A stretch of 64,000 nucleotides of DNA from contig NC_086258.1 of NCBI RefSeq assembly GCF_021018805.1, positions 21,528,692 through 21,592,691 of the forward strand, written 5' to 3'. Below are positions 34,912-46,310 of the stretch, one piece after another (positions within the stretch are counted from its first letter, which is position 1; each line of letters starts with the position of its first letter). The position numbers and the translations under genes were made by a program. Source of the stretch: Prinia subflava. Lineage: Eukaryota > Chordata > Aves > Passeriformes > Cisticolidae. Under the pieces are notes generated by a model. The model made no database searches and had not been told where the DNA came from. It saw nothing but the letters and a program-made list of their open reading frames with translations.

Positions 34912-35012
34912 GGACCAGCCCAGACTGGGCAGGGTGTCCCAGGTGATCCCAGCCCAAACTGGGCACAGTGTCCCAGCTGATCCCAGCCCAGACTGGGCAG
35001 GGTCCCAGCAGG
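34912..35012. repeat. Minisatellite, about 33-bp unit, three copies
   Basis: The unit is ATCCCAGCCCAGACTGGGCA followed by GGGTGTCCCAGGTG, present three times with a few substitutions; the last is shorter. Confidence 0.9.
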
Positions 35013-35072
35013 TCTCATCCTGGCATCCTGAGCCCTGCACACAGCCAGGGCAGTGCCCACCTGCACTGCTGG

Positions 35073-35133
35073 CTTGTGTGATCCCCTCTCACCCTTGTGT
35101 GATCCCCTCTCACCCTTGTGTGATCCTCTTTCC
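35073..35133. repeat. 21-bp tandem repeat, nearly three copies
   Basis: TTGTGTGATCCCCTCTCACC plus one C repeats twice without mismatch and a third time with differences at its end. Confidence 0.92.
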
Positions 35134-36997
35134 ATCCCCAGCTGGATCTCAAAGCTGGGTTTTCCATTGTCCTTACTGAATTCTGGATTAGAGATTTTTT
35201 TTTAATCTTTTCACAGTCTCAAGGTCATTTAAAGTCCTTTCTAGCCCTTGACCAAATGCAAGGGACAGGATCATCTTTTGTTCTACAGCCCAGCTCATGG
35301 ATGGGGGGTTCTGAATAGCCCCAGGCCCAGGGAAGGCCTCATGGATCAGCTGCCAGAGGCAGGAAAATTCCTGGTTCTGCTGTGTGATCCTGCTTGGCTG
35401 CCCAGCTCTGCATCCCCATCTGGTCCATTCATCTCTCCCATATTCCTTGAGTTTGTTCATGGAGATTTTAGGACCAGGAGAGTTAAAAGTGCTGCTGTAC
35501 CAGAGCAGGAATGATCTCTTGCCTTTGCACTCAGGCTCTGAAGGCAATTAAAGGGGCTTTTCCCAGTCTGTCTCTGGTGATCACGGCTGGCCATTCCTCA
35601 CCTCCACATATTTTCCAGGTACTACTTCCCTTCATTATTTTTCCAGGAATTAGGGCTGCTTTACAGGACTCCAGCCCTGAGCCACAGGACCTGCAGTGCC
35701 CCCCTCTCTCCCTGCTCCACGTGCAGAAGGACCTGTGTGGGGCCTGAGGGGGCTGTCCCTGTCCCCTGCTCTGTCCCCTCACATGTCTCCAAAGCTGGAG
35801 GGGTGCAGCAGGCTCCCACTGTGGCATTCCTGGCAGTATCCATGGAATTTCTCCCGAGGGAGTGCCCCACGGTCTCCTGCTGGTGCTGGCACTGCCTGCA
35901 GGGAATGGCTCTCCCATGGGTGCCACCCTGTCACCCAAACTCTGCTGTCACTGCCAGCTCTGCCCCCTTCCCTGCAGCCTTGGCAGGCAGGGCTGGCTTT
36001 GAGCTGTGCCTCAGGCTGAAGAAAAACCTGTAAAATCTTCTTGGAAAACTCCTGGAAGGCCTTTGAAGTCTGCTCACATCCCAAGTGCTGCACGGCCTCG
36101 AAACCTCATGGCTGATTTATGGGGCAGGCACACACAGGCTGCAGGGGAGAGCAGGGAACCCTTCCCTGTTCCCTTCTCTCCCCTCCCAGTGCAGTGTGAC
36201 CACATTCCAGGGGCTGTGTCCACAGCTCCAGGAATCCCTGTTTGCCTTCCCAAGGCTCTGGCCATGCTCTCAGACCTCCTCAGCTCCCACAGGTTCTTGT
36301 TGTCCCTCTCATCCTGTGCTGTTGACTCCCCACAAAATCTGGTCCTCATGGGGACCTCAAGGACCAGGAAGGATGGGGAGAGTTCCCACAGATTTTAAGT
36401 CTTGCCAATATTCCCAGAAGCTGGAGTTTCTCTGATTGCTCTCGCTCTGGAGACTTGTCTGTATTTTTTTGCATCTCCTTATTAATATTGCTGGGCTTGC
36501 AGGGCTTATTTCCCATCAATAATTGATAAATTTTCCCCATTAATTCCTCTGGAAGAGTTTTCTCCTTTGCCAGGGAACCAGCTGCTCACCAGACCCTTGA
36601 CAGAATTCCTTTTAACCTCATTTCAGGAGCTCTGCTCTTGTTTAACAATAACCCACACACTCCATTTACTGTTATTCTGTAAGTAACACTCCATGATTCA
36701 ACTCAAATTTATTCAATTTCCCACTGGAGCAAGCCAGCTATTCCCCAGACTATTTTCACATGAGCCTAAATGACAAATTAGCAAGGTGAAGCATTGTTTT
36801 AATTTCAAACAAAACAGGAGACAACCCCTTGCAGAAGGAGCACGATCTGCTGCAGTCAGGCTGATGCTCTCATCACAATTTTTCCCTGTTCCCATGGCTG
36901 GGTGAACAAGGGGGGGCTTTACAGAGGGATTTGCCACCAAAAAGGGCTCTGGAGTAGCATCCTGAGGAGTTACAGAAAGCTCAGGGCTGAAGTGATG

Positions 36998-36998
<1 letters not shown>
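35134..36998. other. Unique intergenic sequence, no gene found
   Basis: No recognised gene or transposon. Overlapping frames on both strands at 35530-36400 have no domain. Confidence 0.35.

Positions 36999-37055
<57 letters not shown>
36999..37055. repeat. TTA trinucleotide microsatellite
   Basis: About nineteen perfect copies of ATT/TTA. The isoleucine- or tyrosine-rich frames through it are artefacts. Confidence 0.97.
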
Positions 37056-37224
37056 TTAGAGGGGGATGTGTCAATGCACTTGAGCCAAGCAAGGGAAGGT
37101 GATTCCTTCAGCCCTGGATTCCCAAGGAGCTGGGGGAGGCAAGGAAAGGACCCCCAGGCTGTTGGGAACTGTCCCACTCACCTGGCAGGCAGGGAGGGAC
37201 AAACAGCAGGAGCTGCACAGATTC

Positions 37225-37312
37225 AGGGGGTCTCCACTAATTTATAGGATCTGCACAGATGTGTGGGATCCACACAGATTTATTGGATCTGCACAGACCT
37301 GTGGGATCAGGC
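37225..37312. repeat. Degenerate tandem repeat, GGATCTGCACAGA unit
   Basis: GGATCTGCACAGATGTGTG, GGATCCACACAGATTTATTG and GGATCTGCACAGACCTGTGG follow one another, about 23 bp apart, with a further partial copy. Confidence 0.75.
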
Positions 37313-37439
37313 CTGGGGACAGGGCACAGCCCTGGCAGCTCCTGGGCTCCCCTGGGCTGTGGGGGAGGCAGCCCTGGCTCAAAGGGACAAAGGAAAAAAT
37401 CCCTTTAGGGTGGCACCAAGGCAGCAGGAAGCAGGATAA

Positions 37440-37640
37440 GCTGTCACTCTTTGGTTTGGGCTGGAAGGGACCTCAAATCTCATCCAGTGCCACCCCTGCC
37501 ATGGCAGGGACACCTCCCACTGTCCCAGGCTGCTCCAAGCCCTGTCCAACCTGGCCTTGGGCACTGCCAGGGATCCAGGGGCAGCCACAGCTGATCTGGG
37601 CACCTGTGCCAGGGCCTGCCCACCCTGCCAGGGAAGTCCA
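37440..37640 (-). mobile_element. CR1 LINE fragment (minus orientation), left half of a duplicated block
   Basis: TGGGCTGGAAGGGACCTCAA, CAGTGCCACCCCTGCCATGG, a CCCAGGCTGCTCCAAGCCC block and GGGATCCAGGGGCAGCCAC give the usual reverse-complement CR1 3' region. The 5' truncation falls near CACCCTGCCAGGGAAGTCC, the same point as in the inverted copy near 41888. Confidence 0.9.
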
Positions 37641-37856
37641 ACATGGTTTATCCATGTCTTGACAGGGATTTTCCTGCAGAAAAACTGGGAAAGCTGCTGG
37701 AGAAGTTTATCTTCAGTGGACTTTGTAATCTACAGAGTTCTATTTTTATCTGGTCTGGGTTCAACATTTCTGCTCAACTCTTTTGACGCAAGGACTGGAT
37801 TCAGAACCATCAGCTGTGCATGGAATGATCCAGAGGGTTCCTGCCTCAAGGTCACC
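37485..37856 (+). repeat. Inverted duplication, arm 1 (partner 41667-42039)
   Basis: This 372-bp block begins CAGTGCCACCCCTGCC and ends CTCAAGGTCACC. It is nearly identical to the reverse complement of 41667-42039: the 102-codon frames through them differ at only a handful of residues. The block joins a CR1 3' piece to about 215 bp of non-CR1 sequence (from GTCCAACATGGTTTATCCAT). A shared junction argues for a copied segment, not two independent insertions. The arms are about 3.8 kb apart. Confidence 0.9.
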
Positions 37857-37920
37857 AGGGGCTGAATGGGATCTTTATGTGTCCTGAGTGCACCCTCTTC
37901 CCCTAAATAAAGATTTATAA

Positions 37921-38040
37921 TCACAGAATTCCAGGATGCTTTGGGAAAGGACCTTAAAGTTCATCCAGTTCCAGGGGCAGGGACACCTCCTCCATCCCAG
38001 GTTGCTCCAAGCCCTTGTCCAGCCTAGGACACTTCCACGA
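37921..38040 (-). mobile_element. CR1 LINE fragment (minus orientation)
   Basis: TCACAGAATTCCAGGATGCT, GGACCTTAAAGTTCATCCAG, GACACCTCCTCCATCCCAG and GTTGCTCCAAGCCCTTGTCC match the reverse complement of a CR1 3' end with the tail on the left. Confidence 0.85.
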
Positions 38041-38417
38041 TCTCGATGAGCAACAATTTCAGATTTCAGCCTCAAATAGAAAAACTCCAGAAAGACGAAA
38101 AAAAAAAAACCCACAGCAAGCCACTCCAAAAGCTGCCAGGGAGATGGAATTGTTCCTTCTCCTTTCCAGAGGTTGCAGTGGCACCTGCAGTCACTGCAGG
38201 CACCATTTGCACACCGAGGCATCAAGAAACTCCTCAAGCAAATATTTTTTCCCTGCTGCCAAACCCGCAGAGGAGCCCAGCTGCAAAGGAGCTGCACAGG
38301 GCTCTGATCTGCTGGAGAACACCCCTGAGGCTGAAAACCAGATTTTGCAGTGCAAAATTTCCCCAAAATGAACAGGATTGGTAGATTTATTTTTAATTCT
38401 ACATTTCTTTGAAGCTG

Positions 38418-38418
<1 letters not shown>
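38041..38418. other. Unique intergenic sequence
   Basis: Includes an A10 run at about 38099-38110. No gene recognised. Confidence 0.35.

Positions 38419-38458
<40 letters not shown>
38419..38458. repeat. Poly-T tract of about 40
   Basis: An uninterrupted T run. No retroposed gene body is recognisable to its right on the minus strand, so a processed pseudogene is not supported. Confidence 0.95.
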
Positions 38459-38461
<3 letters not shown>

Positions 38462-39082
38462 CTTTTCATCCCCCATTTACTCTGCTAGCAGGGAGTATTT
38501 CCATATTTTCCCCCCTTTTGCCTTTTCCAGATCCTGGCTGTTTTGTGGTGGCAGAGTGACAAGAGAGCTTTGAAACTGCACAGTTCTGCCAGTCTGCCAG
38601 CGCTGGCAAAATTTTGCAGGAAAATAGAGCAGTGGAAGCAAAAAATTGCAAAAAGGTTGGGGAAAAAAGAAGCATTTTGGGCTGCTTAAAAGTGTAAAAA
38701 ACTTCTCTAAGAAAAAAATCCTCCAACAGGTGATTTGAAGGTGCTGAACACTGTGAAAGAAAAAATCACCTGGATTGGTTTTACTGAGAAAATATTATTT
38801 TTTGAACATTTTTTCTAATCTGTGAGGCATCCAGCAGCACCAATGGGTCAGGAGTTGGGGTTTTTGTTGGGGTTGTTTTGCCTGGGGTTTCTCCAGAGCT
38901 CTCTGTGGTGAGCCTGGATCTTTGTGACTGCTGGGCTGAGGTTTGGACACCAGGAAAGTCCTGCCTGGGGGGTTTTCCCTCTGCAGGATGGTCAGGACAC
39001 AGCTGGACATGGCTCCTGGCCTGCTCCCCATTTCCTGATGATTTATTAAAATATGAATATCGATCTAATATCAATATCCAAC
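38459..39082. other. Unique intergenic sequence
   Basis: No gene or repeat recognised. Confidence 0.35.
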
Positions 39083-39695
39083 TGTGACGGACAAAGGACT
39101 CTCTAACAGTTAAAGTTAGAAAGTGTATGGTTATTGGCACGTGGGATAGCTCCCCAATGAGCACTGCAAAGATCACAGGTAATTACAAAGCCTTTTATTT
39201 ACAAAAATGTTGAATACACAAAATACAAATGCATATTCATAGCCCTGTCACTTCTTCCTCTCCTCTTCAAATGCTAATTGACACAAAGGGGATTAAGCAT
39301 TCGGAGTTTGTTCCCTGAAATGGGTCGGGGGTCCTTTTGTGAGGAGTGGTCACCAAAAGGAGGAAGTAAAACGAGTCTTCCTCGTTCTAAACTTTCAACC
39401 TTTTCAATGCAGATGTGATTAATGGATGGTAGCACTCCCTGTTTCCTGTTTTCCAGGACTATTTCAGTGGGTTTCTGGAAACAGGAGGTCTGGTGTTGTA
39501 TTGATTAGTTTCTCTGTTTGACAAGCAATGAGTTATTAAATCCGGGGTAACTTATCTTAAATCCAGTTTCTTTTAACCATCCTCTAACTTTTAACTGATT
39601 TCAGCAAAGCTTATCTATTCATTTCAGCTAAATCAGCAACATCCATTGTTAACTGTAACCTTAGCTTTTCTCAAAGCTTCAAAATTAGTGTCTCA
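39083..39695 (-). mobile_element. LTR relic, family F (minus orientation)
   Basis: The left edge TGTGACGGACAAAGGACTC is the reverse complement of an LTR 3' end (GTCCTTTGTCCGTCACA). Close to it the minus strand reads AAATAAAAGGCTTTGTAATT, a polyadenylation signal. The + strand shares TGGGTCGGGGGTC and AGTCTTCCTCG with 29569-30530. The right end is set only approximately. ERVL-type affinity is inferred from wording of the terminus; no internal sequence adjoins. Confidence 0.65.
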
Positions 39696-40567
39696 CTGAG
39701 AACTCCATCCCTGCTGGCACCACCCCACACGGGGCTGCCACAGATCACAGGGCATAAGGAGGTGGCAGCACCTTTCTTGCTTCGGGAGTTGAAAGGGATG
39801 TTTACAGCTCCCCCAGCGAGGCTGTGCCTCTGAGGCAGCACTCCCTGCTCCTTCAGCCTTGTTCTGTCATCTACCAGGAGAAAACCTGCTCCCTTTTGAT
39901 CCTTCCCTGCAGTGGGATCAAAACAAAGCAGGCAAAGGCACAAGACCCAGAATTATTTAGTCAGCACCCTGTTCAAAGCTTTCCTTTCTTCCTGAGGGGG
40001 CAAAAAGCAGCAAAGAGAATGTGCAGACAAGGAATAACAGAGAGAAGGGGTCCTGAAGAGGCAACAGGATTGTGGAGGCAACCAAATCATGGAGAAAACC
40101 ATTGTTGCCATGCTGAAGAGACGGCAGCTCAGGGAGGAGTAGGGGCTGAGTTTGAAGGATTTGAAGGATCTCTGCCTCCCTGCAGAGGCTGAGAGATGCT
40201 GAGTTCGATAAACAACTCACCCAAAGGAGTGAAAAGGACCTGCTTCCAGAAATCCTCATCACTCCAGTGGAGAGGCTTGGCTGGGATTATGGAAAGGCAT
40301 GAGAATAACAGATATTTACAATATCTGATGTTAAACCTGTGGGAAGCTGCCCAGAAGGGTCCCCCCTACCCAGATCTTTGGTTGTGAAGGGCTCCCCCAG
40401 CAGTGTCTCTTCCCAGTGTCACACCAGGGCACAATGGGGGCTTCAGATGCCTGAGTGGACCAGGATTTGTCTGAGCAGGTGATTCAAATCCTTGCTTCCC
40501 ATGATCTGAAATGTTTTGCCTTGAGAAAACTCTGGCAGGAGAGACACAAATGAAGCAGAGAGCAGAA
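39696..40567. other. Unique intergenic sequence
   Basis: No gene supported; the 122-codon frame at 39824-40192 has no domain. Confidence 0.35.
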
Positions 40568-40870
40568 ATCATAAAATCCTGGAATGGTTTGGGATTGGGA
40601 GGGACCTTAATGCCCACCCAGTGCCACCCCTGCCATGGCAGGGACACCTTCCACTGTCCCAGGCTGCTCCAAGCCCCATCCAGCCTGGCCTTGGGCACTG
40701 CCAGGGATCCAGGGGCAGCCACAGCTGCTCTGGGCACCCTGTGCCGGGGCCTGCCCACCCTCCCAGGGAACAATTCCTGCCCAATATCCCACTTGAATTC
40801 CCCCTCTGTCAGTCTGAACCCATTCCCCTTGTCCTGGGAAACAGCTCCTAAAAAAGTGTCCATGAGGCCC
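40568..40870 (-). mobile_element. CR1 LINE fragment (minus orientation)
   Basis: TCATAAAATCCTGGAATGG, GGGAGGGACCTTAATGCCC, CAGTGCCACCCCTGCCATGG, GGATCCAGGGGCAGCCACAG, and further CAGTCTGAACCCATTCCCCT give a CR1 3' region in reverse complement. Unlike the duplicated block, it continues past CACCCTCCCAGGGAACAATT in the normal CR1 order, which shows where the block at 37640 is truncated. Confidence 0.9.
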
Positions 40871-41666
40871 AGGTCTGCAGACCTCAGGGATGTCCTTCAG
40901 GATGGGAATTTCCCAACTCCAGGACAGTTTTCTACAGAGAATCTTTGCCCTCATAGTCTCTGTCCTCAGAGCCATGTGTGACTTGCAAACCATCCTCATT
41001 CCCCCTTGTTTTTCCCTCAGCAGATGTTTCCAGAGAAAGCTAAAACAGTACAAGATGTGACACCAAGAGGCGAAAAAAAAGGGGGGGAAATAAAAAGGAG
41101 GAAAAAAAGTGGTTTCAAATATCTTTGCTCAGACAGCCCCATGTGATTACAGCATTTATCAGTGTCTATCTCACCATGGAGCAGATCCAGCTTATAGAGA
41201 GTGACACATGCAGAGCACAAAATAACAAGGCTGCCAAAGGCTCCTGAATGAAACACAACCCAAGGCAGCTCAGGGAGGGATGGAGAGCACAGCAGGGCCC
41301 TGGTTGGGCTCTCAGCAATTACTGGGACACAGGCTGCCCTGCCTCGCTCCTTCAGGGAATGGCCAAGGCCAGCCCTGCCTGGAGGAGAGAACTCCCAGCT
41401 CTGCTCTCCTGGCAGGGCAGATCCATGGATTTCCAAAGCAGAATGCCTGGAGCAGGGCACATTCAGTGTCTCCACAGCCAGTGCTGCAGGAGAATTCCAG
41501 GAGAAGAGCCCTAAGCCTACCTCACAGCAAAAGAAAATAAATAATTTTGGGAAACACTCAAACCACTACACATAATTTTAAAAAAACAGAAACAAGCAAA
41601 CTTAAAATCACTACAATGTCTAAAAGAGGAGAGATTTAGATATAAGGAAGGATTTTATTAGATGAG
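40871..41666. other. Unique intergenic sequence
   Basis: A purine-rich patch (AAAAAAAAGGGGGGGAAAT) lies at about 41073-41108. No gene recognised. Confidence 0.35.
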
Positions 41667-42039
41667 GGTGACCTTGAGGCAGGAATCCTCTGGATCGTTC
41701 CATGCACAGCTGATGGTTCTGAATCCAGTCCTTGCATCAAAAGAGTTGAGCAGAAATGTTGAACCCAGACCAGATAAAAATAGAACTCTGTAGATTACAA
41801 AGTGCACTGAAGATAAACTTCTCCAGCAGCTTTCCCAGTTTTTCTGCAGGAAAATCCCTGTCAAGACATGGATAAACCATGTCGGACTTCCCTGGCAGGG
41901 TGGGCAGGCCCTGGCACAGGTGCCCAGAGCAGCTGTGGCTGCCCCTGGATCCCTGGCAGTGCCCAAGGCCAGGCTGGACAGGGCTTGGAGTAGCCTGGGA
42001 CAGTGGGAGGTGTCCCTGCCATGGCAGGGGTGGCACTGA
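41667..42039 (-). repeat. Inverted duplication, arm 2 (partner 37485-37856)
   Basis: The reverse complement of this 373-bp block matches arm 1. The right-hand part (about 41888-42039) is CR1 sequence in plus orientation; the left part is the non-CR1 flank. Outside the two ends, GGTGACC on the left and GGTGGCACTG on the right, the flanks are unrelated to those of arm 1. Confidence 0.9.
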
Positions 42040-43914
42040 GTGGGCTTTGAGGACCCTCCAAGCAGAATTCTCTATTCCTGTAACTCTGCCTTGTCCTTTT
42101 GGGGAAGCAGGATTTGGGTCCTGTGCTGTGGCCACTCCCCTGTGTCCCCCCATCAGCTCAGCCTGTGCTCCTGCAAAGGATCAAATGATAAAAAGATAAA
42201 CCTCCCAGGAGAAAGGGAGACACATTCTCCTCTGTGCCCTCAGGAGGGCAGGGCAACCCCAGCCTGACCCTGCTCCCTGCCAGGCACCAGGGCAGGGCTG
42301 TGTTTCACTTTGAGCAGGGGCTTAGGGGAGGCTGAGCTGCTCTGGAGCCTTCAGCACCCCACACCACCCCTCCATCACCTGCTCCACCTTCCTTCAGGAG
42401 ACACCAAACCCCTGCCAGGAGGAGTCCAGGTGAAATGGGGAGCCCAGAGTGTGAAGGAAAGCAGCTCTCCCTCCTCCTGCTCAGCCAGGCTTGCCTGTAA
42501 CCTCCTACAGACATTTTCCAGGTGCTATTCCAGTCTCCAGAGTTGCCTGTCCGTCAGCACACAGCCTGGAATTTCTGGGGGTTCTATCCTGAGAATAAAC
42601 CTGGTAAATGGGATTTGCTGGGGAGGGCTTTGGGTTCCTTCCAGAGGTGCCTGTCTGTGATTTATCCTCCCTGTCCCTACCCAGGCACTCAGCCTAACCC
42701 AGAGCCACTTGAGCTCCATTTCCCACTTCCTGTGCACGACCTTTCAGGAGAGGGAAATGCTTTCCCATTATCTGGTTAAAGGCATCTTTATTTTGACATT
42801 GTATTTCTCAGCCATTTTCCTGTAAATCTCAATAAAACAGCCGGGGTTACTGCAAAAGCTTTTTTAACAATGAAAGCAGCTTCACCCTAAAAGTTGCAAT
42901 CAGCCTAATGAAGATCCATCTGCTGCAGCACAAAACTCAGGGAAATAATGAGGGGAAATAGGTTTGGTGATCACATCCTTCACTCTGAGAGCAGGCAGGA
43001 GCTCCCCTGCCTGTTGTGAAGGAATAGAGGAACATTTTGTGCCCTTTGGCTTGCAGTCAGTAAATAATGAGAGCCAGGCAGCTGCTGAACGTTTGCCCAG
43101 CCCGAGCTGCTGTAACAGCCAGGGCTGAGGCAGAAGCACAGGTCAGACCTGAGCCCTGCAGAAACGCGAGGGCAGGGGGGACCTTTGTGTGCGTTAGAAA
43201 TGTCAGCAGCTCTCTGATGTTGGCTGGGCCACCCTCAAAGGCTTTCTGGGACATTCTGGCCAGGTGGGTAGCAGTTGAAATCCAGCAGAGCCCTTCTCCT
43301 GCTGAGGGTGCAGTGCTGGGAGCCCACACAGTAAAGGGAAGCCTGGAATTTCCACAGCCCTGGATTTCCTGGGGTGCTGCCTCAGCTCACCTCACCACAC
43401 ACACCACGGATTGCTCACCACCTCCCCTTGCTCAGGGTCCCAAAGGGGACGTTCTTGCAGGGATTTCACCTCTGGTGTGCCCTGTGTACTCCCACAGAAC
43501 CAACTGCAAGGGCTCCAGCCCCAAAGGGAGATTAAACCACCCAGGACTTCCATCTTCCTCTCTCCATGCTCTTGCCATGCCTGCAGCAGCAGATTTGGGG
43601 CTGGAACAGGGAAGTCCCCCTGGCACAGCTCAGAGTTCAGGTGTCCCTGTCACCTGCTGAGTGCCCTGGGCAGAGCTGGCACCTGCAGGAAGTGTCACTG
43701 TCCCCACCTACCCAACCCCTCCACTGGAGTACCCCCAGCCCTCTGCAAACCCCACAGTGAGACACCAAAAACATTTATGCAACATTAGGTAGGGACTGGT
43801 GACACTGCTGTCATTAACACAACCATTGGAGCAGCTGCTGGCTCCTCCTAGGGAACCCCTGTCCTGCTTTAGGACAATTGAGAATACAAGCAAAGATCTT
43901 AAAGTCACCCCAGG
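42040..43914. other. Unique intergenic sequence, no gene found
   Basis: The longest frame is 197 codons (43067-43660) with no domain. AT-rich texture at 42780-42900 (TTAACAATGAAAGC) is the only distinctive part. Confidence 0.35.
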
Positions 43915-43990
43915 GCATCCCAGAATCCCAGGATGGTTTGGGCTGGAAGGGACCTTAAAGATCATCCAGTGCCACCCAGCCAGAGCTCAG
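43915..43990 (-). mobile_element. CR1 LINE 3' end remnant (minus orientation)
   Basis: CATCCCAGAATCCCAGGATG, GTTTGGGCTGGAAGGGACCT and TAAAGATCATCCAGTGCCAC are the reverse complement of a CR1 3' end. Only about 75 bp remain. Confidence 0.85.
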
Positions 43991-45379
43991 CACTTGGCAG
44001 AGGTCAGGCCAACACCCTGAGCCCAGGGCACAGCAGTTGTCACACTTGAGCTCCAAGGTCTCATCCCAAGGAGAAGGGCTGCCCTTAAACCAGACAGGAA
44101 AAATCAGGAATGGCTCCATCAGACTTCCCAAAATGGGTTTTCAAAGCTCTTCTGTCAACTTTGTGTCCAGACAAGAGGGAGACAGACAGTCTGTCTGGGC
44201 ACTGACTTCTGAAGGGATTTATCTGACCAGGCTGAGAACCCAAGCAGAAAGCAGCAGACGCAGTTGACTGCTCCAAACACTTTGTCTTCTGTCAGCATCA
44301 ATATCTGGAATTAGGTCCTGAGAGATTCATCCTTGGAAAGTATCTCCAAAATGAGTGAGTCCTCCCAAAGCCCAGATGGAAATTTCATTGATAATGAAGG
44401 TAAGTGGTCACTTTTTGACCAAAACCATCCAAAAAAGCCCAACCAAATCACATTTGGCTTTCAACTTTGGCCAAGGAAATTCAAAGTTCTTTCTCAGAGT
44501 CTGAATTTCCTTATGGAAAAAATAGAAAGAAAAACTAACTTGACAAAAGTAGTTGTTCATTAAACTGTTGCTCTTTCACAAGGCAGTTCCTTCTAGAACT
44601 TGAATTCCCAGGAAAAAAATGTCCAGACTGTTCAAAGTGGGCAGTAATTCTCTGTTCTAGAAGCCTTGTGTAGAAGATATTTAGGATTAAAAAATAATGA
44701 TCATTCCCATTCTCAGACCCAGGGTGGGCTCCTTGGGACTGTTCTGTGCAGGGCCAGGAGCTGGAATTGCTGATCCCTGTGGATCCCTCCCATTTGGGGA
44801 TGTTCTGTGATGGTTTCTCAGTGTTCAGGGCAAAGCTGGGACTTGCAGGGAGATAAATCCCATGGGATTCTTGAGCATCCCAAGCCATTTTCCATATGAA
44901 ATAACCGCAGGTGATCAGGATACTTGGTGCTTTAGCTCCAGAACTGCTGCCCTGCTTTCCTTGGCCAGTTTTTGCCTTTCCAGAAAGGAAAACTTTGCCC
45001 TGAAGTTTTCCTTTCCAGGTGACTCAGTGCAAGGACCCTTCAGCCCAGGCTCATGGATACCTCCAGATTTACTGGAGCTGAAGGGGGGTTTGCCAGAGAA
45101 GGGCCATTTTCGTGGCACACCCCTTCTGAATTGCTTCCCAATTCTCCCTGAACACACATAAAATCCCAAAACCTCAGCAGGAAGGGCAGAGCCTGCAAGA
45201 GGCCACTTTCCAGGCCCATCTCTTGCTCCATCCCTGTTCAGTGAGCTCTGGGAGCCGTGCCATGCCCAGAACTAACAGCACACACTCCAAGCACACTTCC
45301 CTGCTTTTCTCCTTGCTCACAGGGAGAAAATTTCACTTCATTTCCATTTCCTCTTCCATTTGGGAAAGCAGAATTACAG
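43991..45379. other. Unique intergenic sequence
   Basis: No gene recognised. Confidence 0.35.
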
Positions 45380-45995
45380 CAGAGGCCGGGGTTGGTTTAC
45401 AAAAAGCATCAGCAAGGCAGCGTCGGAGCCCATTAAGTGAGAGCTTGGCTTTCATGCTAATTTTCTTTTTAATAAAGAACAAATGGGCTGGGCTGCCACA
45501 AAAAAAGCGTGGAGTTGCTCTGAAATGAGCAGGAATGGAGCTGGGAGCAGCACAGCCCTGCTGTGTTATTATGTTTTGGGGGTGGAAAACTCCTACAAAT
45601 CATTTGTATCCGTTGTCTAAATGGAACGCGCAGGGAATAATTTGAAGCAGGGGAGCATTACGAAAGTAAAGGATCCACTTCTGCACTTGTTTGCTCTGCT
45701 TAAACCCCTTGCTTTGTTTGCTGCCCTTGTTAGAGAAATTGTGCCTTGGTTAAACTTAAAATATGAGTGTGATTATCAAACCCAAATATAAACCAATACA
45801 GAGCAGAAAACACTATTCATAGCCACGGAGAGCAGGAGCTTTACATAATTTCCATAGTGTGTCATGCATTTCTAGGAAGGAGAAAAAGGTCTTGAAAAGA
45901 AGCAGCTGACAGGGAAATCATTATGAGAGATTTTTATGCTCACAGGGTAGTCTTTAACGAAAATAATGTTGCTCAGGAAAATAACACTTGCAAAG
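45380..45995. promoter_or_regulatory. Candidate conserved noncoding block
   Basis: About 600 bp free of repeats, AT-rich, with TAAT/ATTA cores (CATGCTAATTTTC, GGGAATAATTTG, GTGATTATCAAACC, ATCATTATGAG) and sparse retained CGs (GGAACGCGCAGG, TTACGAAAG). The texture fits developmental enhancers. No direct evidence of conservation or activity is available. Confidence 0.28.
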
Positions 45996-46168
45996 TTATT
46001 CGGGCCTGAAGTTCCCCACAGGCTCCTTGTGGGCTTTGCAGAAGTGCTGAATCAGGGCAGGAGAGGCAAAACATTTGCACAGGAGCCACGCAGAGAAATC
46101 AGCACTTCTGGCTCTCTGCATGGCCTGCAAGGCTGCAGCAGAGGGTTTCTGGCCTTGTCTGGCAACAG

Positions 46169-46310
46169 GGAGCAATCTGTGGGGCCAGGAGTAATCTACG
46201 GGGAGAGGAGCAATCTATGGGAACAGGATCAATCCACGGGGACAGGAGCATCCATGGGACTTGAGCAATCCATGGGGTCAGGATTTATCTGTGGGGAAAG
46301 GAGCATCCTG
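46169..46310. repeat. Degenerate minisatellite, about 20-bp unit
   Basis: GGGAGCAATCTGTGGGGCCA, GGAGTAATCTACGGGGAGAG, GAGCAATCTATGGGAACAGG, ATCAATCCACGGGGACAGG and further GAGCAATCCATGGGGTCAG copies follow each other. About seven imperfect units are visible; the divergence suggests age. Confidence 0.85.

Noticed and set aside
37557..37865. 102-codon frame conserved between the two inverted duplicate arms
   Set aside because: It spans CR1 sequence and its flank. Similarity follows from the recent duplication of DNA, not from protein-level selection.
38419..38458. Poly-T run as the tail of a minus-strand processed pseudogene
   Set aside because: No gene-like body with homology precedes it on the minus strand and no flanking target duplication was seen.
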